A stretch of DNA of 64,000 bases from Brachycybe producta (taxonomy: Eukaryota > Arthropoda > Diplopoda > Playtdesmida > Andrognathidae), in assembly GCA_036925085.1 (NCBI GenBank), contig JAUPFP010000070.1, forward strand, positions 593,001 through 657,000, given 5' to 3'. Under the pieces are notes generated by a model. It worked only from the letters and a program-made list of their open reading frames with translations, was not told where the DNA came from and ran no database searches. A program made the translations under genes and the position numbers. Shown here in pieces: positions 33,204 to 45,604 of this stretch (within the stretch, counting starts at the first letter, position 1; every line of letters starts with the position of its first letter).

Positions 33204-35270
33204 GGTTTGACCACTTGAAAAAGAGACAAAAGGAAAAGAGAAAAACAGAAACATGTTTAAGAACATCATCGTCTTAAAAAAAAATCACATTCAAAAAAGT
33301 CATTTTTTAATATAAATGTTGAAAAGTTAGGTGTGACTTTTTTTTTGCAATAAATGTAATAATAAATAATATGTACGAGAGAAAGAGAGAGAGATTGAGA
33401 GAAAATAGACGTTTTAAATGAAGATTTTTTGACATTAGTGCCCATAGATTTATAGCCGACAAGTGGGAACCACCCTTAGGGTTGGAAAAAGAGGGAAAAA
33501 GGGCGAGGAAAAAAAAAGCACAAAATGGGGGGAAAAATGAAGAAAAACCCTGGGTCTTTTTTTTTTTTTGCTTGTATAGGGGAGAGAGGGGGGTAATGGT
33601 GGTATGTGTCCGGCAAACAACCAGTAAATAGTTGGGGGATGAAATGAAAGGAAGGCAAAACACGATTTTTCTGTTTTCTGACCGTTTTTAAAGACATGGC
33701 CTGCTGCTGTTGCTTTTTTTTCTGCATCTTTAGTCATTTTTCTTAGGGATTTTGGTTTTAATCTGGAAAAAATATATATGTGCTTCTTGCTGCTGCTGTT
33801 GTTTTGTGTTTCTGATTGAATCCGACTGGACAATGGTCAATTGTGATTTTTTTTTGGATTTATCATCATCATCATAGGATTAATCATTTGATCTATTTGT
33901 GTTATTATTATGTATAATTTTACAAGACCTGTGTTCAATCATCATCATCATCATAATAATAATAATCATCGGAGGCCGCCAACATCATCTTCTTCTTCTT
34001 CTTCCTGGTTTCATCAGGTTATTTGGAAGTTTTCTCATTTGTCATAAATGTAGATTTTAAAATTTTACACAATTGACAACAACCATTTTTTTTTATTATT
34101 CTTCAAGTGGGCTAAATAAAAGGGGACCGGGGGGGGGAGACATGTCACATGTGCAGAGAAAAAAATATATGCTACCCCATAATGCATAATTCAATGATGG
34201 TTTTGTGGTCCAAATGTTATTTTAAACGTTGTTGTTGTTGCAACAACAACAAAAAAAATCGAATTGGTGGTTCCTATACTTCCTAGAAAAAAATTGACAG
34301 TTTCAACAAAAATATTCCCATCTTTTTTTTTTAAGGGCTGAGAAAGTTAGACATTTGTATTTAATTGAAAAAATATGCACCATTATTGTTAGGTTTTCTT
34401 TTGTGTGTTTTCTGTTGCTTCAACAAACAACAACAACTTTTGGTGCAACTTTTATAATAAACTTGTCATTTTCTTCCTAAACACTTTTCAAACATTTTTC
34501 TCCACAAGAAAAAATAGTTTTGATTGAAATCTTTCTTGATGTTATTTTAGTTCATCTGTTGCATTTTGAATTATCAACTTATCTGAACTTGAAAAAGAGA
34601 TTGTTGAGAGAAATCTCAAAAAGTTAAATATGTAAATGAGCCACATCGTGTTTATGTTTTCTATATTTTTACGAAGTTTTCTCACGTTTATTGTTAACAG
34701 ATGTGGTGAACGTTTTTTTTTTTTCTTTCTAAACTTTTTTTTCTTCTAAATATTCGGTTGGATTGGTGGTTAAGGCCTATATGGATTATTTTTGTTTATT
34801 TCGACTTAAAAAAAAAAAGGATCTTTTAATTTTTGTTAACTTTTTTTGCATTGAATTTAGTTTAACTTTTTGGAAAAGGTAGTAAAGTATATTAGTATAA
34901 TATATACTGTATATACTTGGTTCTGTTTTCATTTTTCAGTGTTTATTTTCTCTTTTGAAGAAATTGGCAACCATTTTCTCTTACTTGTTTTTTTTTTTGA
35001 CAGAAAAACGTTTACATCACTGTTGATGTCGGCTTTGAGTAACAGATAGAAGATTATGTCTTTTAACAAATGGGAGAGTTTTCTTTTTAAAGAGAAAAAA
35101 ACATACACAAGTCACACTTGGAAGGTTTTAGAAATTAAATAGTAAAAGCAAAAAGTGATGATGACATCGACCGTTGTTTAGAAAAAAAAATGTTTTTTTT
35201 TTCTCAATCAGTTTAGTTATTTGCAGGATTTTGTTGAAAGTTTTTCGTTCGAAAACAGGATATAATAAAT
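33204..35270. other. 2-kb single-copy AT-rich stretch
   Basis: No repeat family seen apart from ATC microsatellites (about 33864, 33938, 33985) and a perfect GTT/AAC hairpin at 34228-34252. Frames of 83-127 codons on the minus strand (33307-33833) overlap one another in three frames and reflect purine tracts. Confidence 0.5.
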
Positions 35271-35282
35271 ATTAGGTAAGGC

Positions 35283-35340
35283 CAGGGGCGTAAGGGGGCC
35301 CCGTAGCCCCCCACCCGGGGGGCGCAGTAGGTTTGGGGGT
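35283..35340. mobile_element. hAT-like GC-rich fragment (tentative)
   Basis: CCAGGGGCGTAAGGGGGCC, CACCCGGGGGGCGC. The isolated GC-rich CAGGGGCGTA start resembles common hAT MITE ends. No partner end or duplication found. Confidence 0.35.
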
Positions 35341-35735
35341 TGCAATGTTGAGAGTATTAATTAGAGAGATATTAATTTAATTAGTAAGACAATCCAGATG
35401 GAAATAACACCTTTTTGTTTTAAAAAAAATAAATAGATGTTGGTTTCACCTTTGAATTCTAGCCTCGAACCAGGTTCTGCAACTGAAAAACGCAATTTTT
35501 TTAAGGCCAAGAAAGTTAAACAGTTTGTTCCAATAAAAAGTACTTCTTTAGAGGCTAAATGGTCATATCTAGCTCATACCTTTGTAACAGTCACAAAAAC
35601 AAATTACAAATTAATAATATGACAAATATTGTCAATAACAACTTTGTTTTCAGTTACAAAATGAAAACTTTTACGTTTTTCCTTTTAAGTCTTGATTTCA
35701 GTTGACGTTTTATGCATGTGTTACCCTAGCTTTAA

Positions 35736-35935
35736 GCTTGTAGCACACTACATCGGAACAGTTGGAACGAATCGAATCGAAATATTTTGATAACAAGCAT
35801 TTCAGTGAAGCCCCGCATACTAACTTCAATCGGATTGGAAACGCCGCGTCGGATCGGATGCAGCGTGCTCCATTGAATTGCATGTTATCATAATATTCTG
35901 ATTCGTTCCGTCTCGATTGTTGAAAATATAACTCA
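35736..35935. mobile_element. TTAA-type MITE family EE
   Basis: Starts after TTAA (35732-35735) with GCTTGTAGCACACTAC. The arm AACGAATCGAATCGAAATA..TTTTGATAACAAGC is mirrored at 35881-35925 (TGTTATCATAATATTCTG, TCGTTCCGTCTCGAT). The right terminus is not clear. A 108-codon minus-strand frame (35710-36036) spans it and is judged incidental. Confidence 0.6.
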
Positions 35936-35940
35936 CACTG

Positions 35941-35990
35941 CATTGGGATTGAACCCATGACCAACATTACCAATGGGCTGTGAGGGCCTG
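35941..35990 (-). repeat. tRNA-like SINE remnant (tentative)
   Basis: Read on the minus strand it has an A-box-like AGCCCATTGGT (35969-35979) and a B-box-like GGGTTCAATCCC (35945-35956). Only 12 bases separate them, against 30 or more in a working tRNA, so the anticodon region is gone. It could be a broken tRNA-derived SINE or chance. Confidence 0.3.
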
Positions 35991-36305
35991 AGACTTTCCT
36001 TTTTAGACGTTTTTTTCTTATAAAAGCGAGAATCACAAAAACGCGTTTTTTGTTTAATTTTCTTGTTCAATGTTTGTTGCACATTGCCCTTGAATTAAAA
36101 TCAATCAATACTTTAATCACACAGAAGCAACTTTTAGCTTTTACAGCTTAGACAGCAATTGTCTTAATAATTAATCTGAGCTTTTGAAGCTGAGATTGGT
36201 TTTAAATTAAAATAAAGAGAAAAAAAAAGAGGAAAAAAAAGGTAATTTTAATTTTAAAGCAACAGTTAAACTAAGTTGCCTTGAGTTTTATAATAACTTT
36301 GAGCG

Positions 36306-36573
36306 TAAATGCATTTAAATAATAAACGTGTTCTACAGAGCCCTGTGAAGGACAAACAAACAATATGTCGAATTCAATTTATTCAGTTAATTAATCAGAA
36401 AATATTAAGTTAATACTTAAATATAAATATATAAACTATTGACAAAATATTGATTTAGTATTTCAATTTTAAAATATTAATAATAAAGTCAATTTTTATT
36501 TGGGTTTATGTCCTTAACTGGATTCCGTATAATTCACCTAAACACATTTCATTTAACTCATGTGTGTACAAGG
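36306..36573 (+). mobile_element. MITE family C, copy 5 (left end missing)
   Basis: Begins inside the left end (AAATGCATTTAAATAATAA), has CTACAGAGCCCTGTGAAGG and GTCCTTAACTGGATTCCG, and ends TGTGTACAAGG. The terminal CCTAGTACACAC is missing, as is TTTAATTTGAATT near the right end. Confidence 0.85.
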
Positions 36574-37108
36574 TTTGAAAAATGGTGGCAAATTTTATAT
36601 ACCTTTAATAATTCCAGTTAAAAGTTAGTCACCGATTTTTCGTTATTATTATTATTATTATTACTGATTATAACAACAAAGTTCTTTGTTCAGTGAGTGG
36701 GTGGTCGTCGGTTATTTTTTTTTGGCCGATTTTGGCATTACACGTGCCCCCAATCCTCCTCCTCCTCCTCCCTCTACTTTCTTCCAACATTTATTTGTAT
36801 AAGGAGATTTTTTTCAAAAAACAGGAAACAACGTTATTACTTTTTTTTTAAAGCTCATTTTACGAAATGTAGTTAATGGCTTCTTGCTGCCCTTAATATA
36901 AGCAAAAACACAGAAAAAAATTACACTTCTGTAGATTTTCTTTTTAAATGTTCCTGTTTATATTATATTAAGCCAGACTTGACGATGGAAACTGAATTTT
37001 GATTCGGGTCAGTTTGTAAGATATTTTTGGTGTCTGTTAAATTTGGCGCTAGATCAGCGCCTGTTCTAAATAAAAGTAAGAAAAATACGTACCATTGTCA
37101 AATAATTA
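36574..37108. other. AT-rich spacer, no gene
   Basis: (ATT)n near 36645 and CCT repeats near 36756. A U-like scrap, AAATTTGGCGCTAGATC, lies at about 37038. No gene. Confidence 0.45.
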
Positions 37109-37527
37109 TAGAGGTGGCAACGGGTAGAACCGAACCGTTTCTACTCTCGGTTCAGAACCAGTTTATTTGGTTTACGATTTTTTGAGAACTGGTGGTTCTG
37201 ATCAGTTCGACGATCTTAACGAACAATAATCCAATATGCATTAGCAGATTTGCGCTGCAGATTATGCGAAGATGCGCGCCCATATTTGAACCGGTTCGTC
37301 AAGATTGACGAAACTGTGATCAGACACGGTTCAAACCGTTTTCCAATATGCATATTACCAGATTTGAGCAGCATATTAGTTAGAAGTGGGCAAAGTGTAA
37401 GAACAAAACCGTTTCTACACGGTTCAAAACCGGTTCTTATCACTTCGACCTATACTGGCGAGCTGGTTCTATCAGTTCCAGTAATTGACGAATCGGTTCT
37501 ACCGGTTGCGAACCATTGACATCTCTA
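37109..37527. mobile_element. MITE family W, hAT-like ends
   Basis: TAGAGGTGGCAACGGGTAG at the left, CGAACCATTGACATCTCTA (approximate complement) at the right, both followed inward by GAACCG/CGGTTC-rich sequence. The interior contains many GGTTC/GAACC units and two similar AATATGCAT..AGATTTG blocks. Ends like TAGAGATG are typical of hAT; no 8-bp duplication is evident. Confidence 0.75.
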
Positions 37528-38394
37528 CATTTAAAAGGACGTGAAAATTAATAATGTGTAAATCGTATTTGTTCTTTACACACTTTTTTTTATAATTAAT
37601 GGTTCAAATGAAAAGTAATTTTTAATTATATTTTGTGTAATTTTTTTTACTATTTTTGTTGGTCTTCTTTTTGAACTGTTTCATTTATTTTCATTTATGA
37701 TTTTTTTTTTAAAAAAAAGGACAACAAGATAATTGAGTTCCTAATTATGGGTTTTTTTATTATAATATAGAGAGTGGCTCTTTTCTTCTTAACTTATAAA
37801 TAATACATGGAACTTGTTGTCATAATATTATTATTATAGCCAACATGTATGTAAAAAAAAATAATCATCATCACGGAAATACAATGATGATAATGACGAT
37901 TATCATCATCGATTTCAATTTTCATTTCAAATTTCAATGCTACTGAGTTGTTTGTACCTTTGAAAGCAACTAAAACTCTTTATTTTATCATTTTGCTTAC
38001 ACAATTTAAAATGGCTAAATCTTTCACACACAAAAAAAAACAAGTGAAATTCCTGTTTAACTTCAAAAACTATAATAATGGGTAATCATCATGTTGTAGA
38101 GAGAGAGAGAGAAAAAAAAATATCCATCATCATTAAATTTAAAACGATTCAGGAATTGTGAGGAATATTTTATCTATTAAAATCACCCCCCGACCCCCCT
38201 CCCCCCCCATCCCCAAAAAAAAAGATGGAAATCATCATGAATGGGGAAACCATTAGAAATATTTTGACCCTCTCTTCTTATGTAACGTTTCCGTTACTTT
38301 AGTGTTGGGGGATGGGGAAAGTGAGGAGGATGAGTAGTACTGTGGTTCCATTCTTTTTTATTTTCGAGTTTATGAGGATAATGATGCACACTAG
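37528..38394. other. AT-rich spacer, no gene
   Basis: ATC/GAT microsatellites and a C-rich patch at 38187-38214. Nothing else. Confidence 0.5.
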
Positions 38395-38402
38395 CAGACC
38401 AC

Positions 38403-38730
38403 CAGGGCCAGATTAGCCACTGGGCTAAAAGGGCTGCAGCCCAGGGCCCTCGAATTTTGAGGGGCCTTCGAATTTTGAGGGGCCTTCGAATTTTGAGGGG
38501 CCTTCAAAATCGTGGTGCATTTTTTTAACGACTGTAATTCTTGTAAATTGACAAATGATCAAAGGAAGCACATTATTGCTACAGTTGTCTAACTCCTAAT
38601 GATGTAAAAATAACGAAAACTTTGAAAGAGAAAATAAATACTGTAGTAAGTAGGGTTTACGTCATTTATGGAAGGGGCCTCCATATATATATATTAGCTC
38701 AGGGCCCCCATGTAGTATGATCCGGCCCTG
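38403..38730. mobile_element. hAT-type MITE with exact 8-bp TSD
   Basis: CAGGGCCAGATTAGCC at the left, ATGATCCGGCCCTG at the right, flanked by CAGACCAC (38395-38402, 38731-38738). The CAGGGCC end and 8-bp duplication are standard for hAT. Three tandem 18-bp units (CCTTCGAATTTTGAGGGG) lie at about 38449-38506. Confidence 0.93.
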
Positions 38731-38738
38731 CAGACCAC

Positions 38739-39552
38739 TGATTTACGATCCTATACTCAAAAAATATCTTCTATACTCTTCGAAGATAATGGAACCATAG
38801 TATTAGGGGGCTGGGTTTTTTTTTTAGGGTGAAGGGCGGAGGACCAGAGTTCCGGCGTCGATGTTAATCTGTATCAGCCAACATGTACTGTTATGTGTAC
38901 AAGAGCCCCATTAGAGAGTACTTTCTACTCTCCCTTTCCCGTTTTCTTTCTTAATTAAATTGTGTGGGGGTGGGGTGAATATCCATTAAAATGGTTTTCT
39001 CCATTGATGTATGAGAGAGAAAGAGAGAGTTAGTGGTGCAATTAGTTGTTATAAATCAAAATCCGTGAGATATGTTATAATGAATCTCTCACGGTGATTA
39101 ACTAGCAATGGAGTCACCTCCACTGTTCGGTAATCAATTTTCTTCTTTTCTCTTTCTCTCCAAGAAAAGAAAAAAACCAACATGTCGCTCACAGATTAAA
39201 TTCGCTAAAATACTCTTGTCTTCACTTTTGGTACGCAAACGTCTATTGCATATAACGAGAGAGAAAGAGAGAGAAAACTAAAAGGGCCTTTTTGTATTTA
39301 TATTTGTATTTTATGAAGAAAAAAAAAATCGAAAAAGGGAATAAACAAAATCGGATGAAACAACAATCTTTGACGGGTGGAATTGGAGTTTGGCCTTATT
39401 TTTAAAAGAACTAAGTTTTGTGTGTCAAATGAAAAAGGGAATTTCTTGCAACACTTAAATGATGGATTATTTTACAATTTTACAACATTGGAATTCGTGT
39501 TTGCAAATAAATTATTAGTTTTTTCTTCAGAAAAATGTCTATAGTTTAGAAG
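38739..39552. other. Spacer, no gene
   Basis: Imperfect hairpin at about 39064-39104 (CCGTGAGATATG...CTCTCACGG). GA-rich patches. No gene. Confidence 0.45.
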
Positions 39553-39800
39553 TTAAAGGTATTTTTAAAGTGTAAACGCTTCTGTAAACCCTGTGCGTAT
39601 TCTGTCTTTTCAGGAACGAAATGAAGTAAAACTAGAAAGTGTTTTTACATACTAGATATGTAGGCCTAGCTAACTCATTTAAGGGTAATTTTATTTTGAT
39701 ATCTTTCAAATTAAGCTTTTTATGTTATTTTTGTGAAAGATGTAATCAACATGAAAATATTATGAAATGATTCAGGTAACGTTCTAGTTTATATGGAAAT
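39553..39800 (+). mobile_element. MITE family H, copy 8
   Basis: TTAAAGGTATTTTTAAAGTG at the left, then TATTCTGTCTTTTCAGG, TTTTGATATCTTTCAAAT and ATCAACATGAAAATATT, ending at GTTCTAGTTTATATGG. Shortened centre. Confidence 0.68.
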
Positions 39801-40287
39801 ATTACAAACTGGAAATACTATGAGAAAAGTAGTTGAAATTAAATGATTTAATTAAGATTTAATTGGTGACATAGGAGAGTAAATTGCATAATGTCAATTT
39901 GACAAAATAATAACATTCAATATTTGATTAATATTTTGAAACTTGACACTTGGAACTTCAATTTGTATCCTCTGAGCAATGGTTCTAAATTAGAAGAAGA
40001 AAAACCTGTTGATGAATGACTGAATAAAATAGGATTTTAATATTTCCATTTCATAATTCCAAGTTATATTTTATGTTTGGTTAAACACAAGTTTGCAAAC
40101 TCCCAGGGTTTTTTTTTCTCTCTTTTCTTCATTTTATTGACCCGTGACCTCGGTGTTGCACCTGTACAAACCTTTTTTTTCTTGATTTTCCTCTATATAC
40201 TTGTATTATTTATCGTGGAAACACGTACACAAGTATATGAAGTGAACATATTTGAAAACTCCTGTCTAAATTTTAGTAGGGAGTATT
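39801..40287. other. AT-rich spacer, no gene
   Basis: A 73-codon frame at 40077-40298 without known domains. Nothing else. Confidence 0.45.
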
Positions 40288-40295
40288 ATTATCAC

Positions 40296-40603
40296 TAGGG
40301 CTCGGATTTTGATGCAATATCAACCGGAATGTTTCTCAATATGTGGCCCAAGTGCCAATTGTGAAGTGACACTCGTTTAGATAATAAAAAAAACAATTGT
40401 TCTTCTTAATTAAAAACAATGGTTAGAGGCTAAGAACTCTAGTTGACAACTGATAGTAACCAGACATCTAGCCTCTTTATCGAGCTTTTTTGATTAGAAA
40501 TAACATAATTGCAGTTGCTCTAATGATGACTATTTCACAGTTGGCTCTTGGGACACAAATTGAGAAACATTCCGGTTGATATTGCATCAAAATATGAGCC
40601 CTA
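40296..40603. mobile_element. MITE family V, copy 2 (best copy)
   Basis: A 308-bp near-complete palindrome: TAGGGCTCGGATTTTGATGC with a matching inverted end before ATTATTAC. Flanks ATTATCAC/ATTATTAC match at 7 of 8. Arms share TCAACCGGAATGTTTCTCAA and CCAATTGTGAAGTG. This copy defines the family. Confidence 0.92.
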
Positions 40604-40611
40604 ATTATTAC

Positions 40612-42604
40612 ACTCGGCAAAAGGCAATATTCGTAATTTTCGTAATGTTGTTTCTAAAAAAAAAGTTCGCGTGACGTTTTTTGCGTCCAAATTTTACAAA
40701 AAAACATCTATGGAACTGAGCATTAGCCACTCTCAGTGGTGCCATTCGTGGAGACAAAAACAAATTAAATATCTATTCAGGCACCTTAAATGAAAAAAAA
40801 AAAACATTCAAGTATTGCTAAGTTTGAACGAATTTGAATTTGAATTTGAATTTGAAAAATTACCCTGCAAGCAGCCATAAAGGCCTATGGCAGAGGGACA
40901 AGAGTCCAAGTGCAGCATAGAGAATGCATTGTCAAAACCAGAAAATAGGTGATTTTGAACATATGTTAACTTAGTTAGTTCTAGGAAATGGAACAATTTT
41001 GCATCGATTAACTGAAAATATGACATGGTAAATCTCGGGTATTACTAAAACATGCTTGAGCCATCTCTAATTGTTGTTAGTCGGGTGCGCCTAGATTGGA
41101 AGTGATTCGAGGTTCTCAAACTGTGCAACTAATCATTCGGACGAAATATTAAAACGTATTCGGTTATTAGAGAAATTAACGACATTTTCACACAAGGTTC
41201 AATATCTGAGCTAAAAAGGACCTTATCCATTAGTTGGTCCTGCTATTTACAGGTTTCTGTGTTAAAATCGGTCATTCGAATAAAACATCCCTTAATAATC
41301 TCTTAACTGAAATCGTTTTGTTTTGGTATTTCTGAAAACAAAACCAAAAAGAGAGAGAGAGAGAGGCTAAATTTGGGAGTTATTCAGGAGTAAAGACTTT
41401 GGAGTTTTCTAAGGGTTTTTTCTTCTTCTTCTACAGTGTTACCACCTTATTGTCCAGCTGTTCTAGCTTATAAGATCCATGACTATAATCCTATTGGGTC
41501 ATTTTTTTTTTCTTTGAAAGGGGGGGGGGGGGGGGGGTAATCTCTTTGCACAGATAGAGAAAGAGAGACACAGCATTTTTGACACCATTTTTACTAAAAA
41601 TGTTCAAACTAACTTTTTATCTTTAAATAGGTGTAACTTTTGTTACAAGGGTGGCCACTGGTCAGTCAGTAATAGCTTCTCTCTGTATAATAACAATATG
41701 GCTTGTATCTATTTTATTGTTCCTGTATTGGTGTACGTGCAAAGCACAAATGAGTTTTCAAACGGGGAAAAGGGGGGGTGGGGTGGGAAGGTGAAACAAG
41801 TCAAATTAGATAAATATAAAAGAGTTGAGGTTTTAAAATGTCTCAAAGATGGTCGTCCCCCCTCCCCCTTTTTACCAATCTTAAATGAAAAAGAGGGGAT
41901 TTTTGTTTAAAAAAAATTTCTGCGGTTGAAGTTAGTGGTTGATTTGAACCAGGTGTATTGGTCATATTACTCACATATGGTGTGGAGACTGGTGGACATC
42001 AGTAGTGGACACACCGGTCTTCCTTAAGGCTTTTTTTTTTTGGTGGGATGGATATTCACTTAATAATGCCTTCAATTCCTTTCCTTAGAACATTTGTTAG
42101 TAAATCTGATTTTGCGCATTGACCTCAAAATTTCTACTCCAAGAAAGAAAAAAAATTGCACTTTGTTAAGTAATTAAAATAAGGTACGGGAATTATAGGT
42201 AAAAAGGGTAATTTTTTTTCTCGAACAGGTGTTTCAGTCATCAATTGTGGTGACATTTTTTTTTTGGGGTCTACTTTTGTGTCCCAATGTCTCGGCAACT
42301 TTTTTTGTTGTTGTTTACTAAACAGGTAAACAACAATAATGTTACAAAAGTTTGGGGGGGGTTCATCCTTCTTACATTTTAAATAATAGGATGATGATTT
42401 TCTTTCTTTGTGACTTGTAACAATTTCAAGTTGTTATGTTATGAGAAAGTTACATGGGAATATTTTCTTTTAATCGTATCATATCCGTATCTTTGCATCT
42501 ATTTTTATGAAAAAATGTTCTTTTTACAACAATGGATGGGATTCGGATGGATTTCATAACAAAAAAAACTGCTCAATGTGGTGATTGAAAGTAGGTCTTT
42601 AAAA
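40612..42604. other. 2-kb spacer with short tandem repeats
   Basis: (TTTGAA)n at 40829-40856, an 18-G run at 41520-41537, GA tract near 41350. Frames of 70-72 codons lack domains. No gene or transposon recognised. Confidence 0.5.
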
Positions 42605-42795
42605 TGGGGCTTTCAGGAAAAAGCAAAAATCTAAGAGAAACTAGAAAAGGTGTTTTAGAAACTAGAAGAGTACCTCAATCATGTTGTTATCTTTCAAAAT
42701 AAACTTAGACAAAAATTAAAAAATATCGTTTGGTTAAAGTTGGGTCATTTTCAAACTGACATAAAAAGTTTATTTTTGAAAGATTATATATATAT
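42605..42795 (+). mobile_element. MITE family H, copy 9 (left arm and centre)
   Basis: TTAGAAACTAGAAGAGTACC, ATCTTTCAAAATAAAC, TTGGGTCATTTTCAAAC and AAAAGTTTATTTTTGAAAG in H order. Ends at an AT tract; the right arm is lost. Confidence 0.75.
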
Positions 42796-43172
42796 ATTAA
42801 GCCAGGTCTGTGTGTGTGGGTGTGTTTGTGTGATTAATGCTGTAGAATTTATATAAATTTAAATGAATAAATGAACCGCTTTTTCTCAAGGTCAACTATA
42901 CTGTATGTTGCACACTCCCCATCCAAGAACCCCATGATATTAAATTGGAGAGGGGGAAAGGTTGGAAAGTGTAGAAGGGAAAGGGGGTGGGTGGGGGAGA
43001 GACACGTGGAGGGGGAAAAAGTGGGAGGAGGAGACTGAAATTGAAATGAAAGGAGTAAAAAAAGGAACAAACGACGCGCATGCGCACACCAAAGAAAATG
43101 AAAATCTCATTTTCTCTTTCAAATATAAAAAGGGGAGGGGATAATAGTAGCAAAATTAAACTAGAATTTATC
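42796..43172. other. Purine-rich spacer, no gene
   Basis: Strong purine bias on + between about 42945 and 43035. Frames of 60-94 codons on both strands are compositional. Confidence 0.5.
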
Positions 43173-43314
43173 ACGGGCAAATGTGCCCAGCATTAGAATT
43201 TCTTTTCCTCTGCCCTTTTATGAACTTCATCAATTTCTAATTGGTTTATTACTTGGTCTGATGGCATAAAAGGGTGGAGGAAAAGAAATTCTAATGCTGG
43301 GCATAATTGCCTGT
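43173..43314. mobile_element. MITE family A2, copy 1
   Basis: Palindrome with ACGGGCAAATGTGCCCAGC and complement ending AATTGCCTGT; subterminal CATTAGAATTTCTTTTCC is mirrored. Flanks GAATTTATC/GAATTTTGC match 7 of 9. The core is reduced to TCTAATTGGTTTATTACTTG and a CRE decayed to TGATGGCA. Confidence 0.88.
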
Positions 43315-43323
43315 GAATTTTGC

Positions 43324-43736
43324 TCCCATCATTTGTGATGGGTTATCCCACTAGTATCAAATAATTAGCGAATTTTAACTTAAATTACAATTGGTACTAA
43401 TTGGAGAAAAGTACAAAAAATCATCATCATAACAAGAAAACACCCTTTTCTTTTGTTATTATTATAGTCATCAGGGTTTTTTTAGCCTTAGATACTCATA
43501 ATAATAATAATAATAAGCTGTTAATGGTTTGTGACACTTTTATATTGAAGAGGATGATTTGGGATAATGTTTGGTGTTAACTAGACTAGAAGGGAGATTT
43601 GAGTCTGGATGATGATGATGATGATGTCCACCATTTGTTTGGGGGGTTCACATGTGTGACCAATAAAAGAGCATTAAATATTATCTATTATTATATACAG
43701 GGTGTGTTTCTGATAGGACACATATTCTTAAAAATA
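43324..43736. other. AT-rich spacer, no gene
   Basis: (AAT)n near 43497 and (GAT)n near 43609. No gene. Confidence 0.5.
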
Positions 43737-43888
43737 CAGTAGAATCTCGATTATATCCTGATCTCGGTAATCCCGACTCTTCTGAGTAATCCGGAACGAC
43801 TTTTATCATAATATCTATGTTTCTTATCAGTATTTTATTGGAACATTAACTGAATATATTGAATTCGTTATATACGAGGTCCTTAATA
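43737..43888. mobile_element. Pogo/Tigger-like remnant
   Basis: TACAGTAGAATCTCGATTA at the left is the typical start of pogo-group terminal repeats at a TA. Near the right, GAATTCGTTATATACGAGG reads, when inverted, as another pogo-like end. Family C has inserted into or beside its right side at 43889. Confidence 0.65.
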
Positions 43889-44185
43889 CCTAGTACACAC
43901 CTGATAATTTAAATGCATTTAAATAATAAACGTGTTCTACAGAGCTCTGTGAAGGACAAACAAACAATATGTCGAATTCAATTTATTCAGTTAATAATCT
44001 GAAAATAATGAGTTAATACTTAAATATAAAATATATAAACTATTGACAAAATATTGATTTAGTATTTCAATTTAAAATATTGATAATAAAGTCAATTTTT
44101 ATTTGGGTTCATGTCCTTAACTGGATTCCGTATAATTTCACATAAACACATTTAATTTGAATTCATTTAGCTCATGTGTACAATG
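43889..44185 (+). mobile_element. MITE family C, copy 6
   Basis: A 297-bp complete copy with TA at 43887-43888 and 44186-44187. CCTAGTACACACCTGATAAT to TGTGTACAATG. All internal landmarks present. Confidence 0.93.
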
Positions 44186-44189
44186 TATA

Positions 44190-44262
44190 ACAGAGCTCGT
44201 AGAACATGTTTACTATTTAATTGCATTTAACTTTTATTAGGTGTAGGTAGACCCTAGCTATT
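44190..44262 (-). mobile_element. MITE family C fragment
   Basis: AGAGCTCGTAGAACATG, TTTAATTGCATTTAAC and AGGTGTAGGTAG: the inverted C left end, directly after copy 6. Confidence 0.72.
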
Positions 44263-45602
44263 AGTGTAAATTTTAAATTAAATTTAATAAAATTAGAATG
44301 TGGCCAAAATCAATATGGATTGTACAGAAAAGACAATAAGACATTGTTGTTGTAATTTTTTTGTATAGTTTTATTTACATTTGTTATGAGTAAACTTAAG
44401 ATGAAAAGGGTGGTTTTTGAGAAGTGGAGGATTGGGGGGAGTAAAAAGAAGGTAAAAATTTCATTATATATGTTTTTTGGGGGGGGGGGGGAATTCGTCG
44501 TCAGAACCAGATGCCTTCTTTTTTTTGTGTGTGTGTGAATGTGTCTTTTCCTTTTTGGCTTTATGGGTTTTTGGCTTTTATGTGTTCAGCCATTAGCACT
44601 TATCTGATAACCAGAAACAGTAAATGGAGGGAAGGGGGGGGGGACTTTTTCCTATCTCTTTAGATGTGCTAAAGTATAATAATAATAATATGGATGTAAT
44701 AAGTACTCTGTAGAAAAAGAAGAGAGTGAGAGAAATTGTTTTGAGTGGGGGGGGGGGGGGGGAAGGTGGTTTGCTAAAGTGGAAGATGACGAGTTGCTTT
44801 AAGTTGATTATTGATAACAATATTTAGGGAAAAACAAAACTAGAATAGGGATTTTAGGGATTTTTTTTGTGGTAAAAGATTATCTGAAACCAAAACAAAA
44901 AGAATTGTTAGAAATCAATGTTTAAGAAGAACAAAATTAAGTAACATTAAGTAATTATAGACTTGTGTGGAGGAGGGTTTTTTTGGTTGGTTTTTAGGTT
45001 TAATTTGATGATGATGATGATCTCAATTTTTTTTTTGTAATAATGTTAGATGTTTTTTTTATTATTATTATTAAGTTATCTTTTAAGGGAAAATTACAAA
45101 TGATTGATGTTAAATGAAAGATATTATTTTTGCTCTTGTTTCGTTTTTTTTTTTTACTAAGTGCTTATTATTAAGAAAGAAAATGCATTATTTGATTGGT
45201 ATATACCCCAGTCAAAACTTGAATAAGTCATAGTATAAATTCACTAGGCAATGTGTGCAAACTTTAATATTAGCTATGGAAATTAGGATATTGAATCACC
45301 ATATAATAAGAATGTGCAGAATTGTTTATAACAAACTTAATTTTCTTAATAGATTTAACAGGTTGCAAAATTTTAGTGAGTTAATATTAATATTTATTTA
45401 CAGGTTTAATATTTACGAGAGATAGTTTGCTTCTCAAAGCCATTTTATGCATTTTTTTTTGTTAATAATTTAATGCAAATAGTTCTGCAGATTTACTTGC
45501 AAATTGGTGGATTTTGCAAAATTGTCTGGTGACTAATTAAAAAGGATCCCGATAAATATTGCACATTATTAAGTGCAATTTCAGCAGGTGTGATTCTTCT
45601 TA
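44263..45602. other. AT-rich spacer with G runs
   Basis: G runs of 10-16 at about 44479, 44631 and 44747; (GAT)n near 45008. A 75-codon minus-strand frame is proline-rich from the G runs. No gene. Confidence 0.5.
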
Positions 45603-45604
45603 TA

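Noticed and set aside
33307-33833. Three minus-strand frames of 83-127 codons
   Set aside because: They overlap in different frames in a purine-rich tract and have low-complexity content. No domain or conserved look.
35710-36036. 108-codon minus-strand frame
   Set aside because: It spans an inverted-repeat element and a tRNA-like remnant, so a single coding exon is unlikely.
42945-43180. Opposite-strand open frames of 60-94 codons
   Set aside because: They arise from a purine/pyrimidine-biased tract with few stops on either strand.
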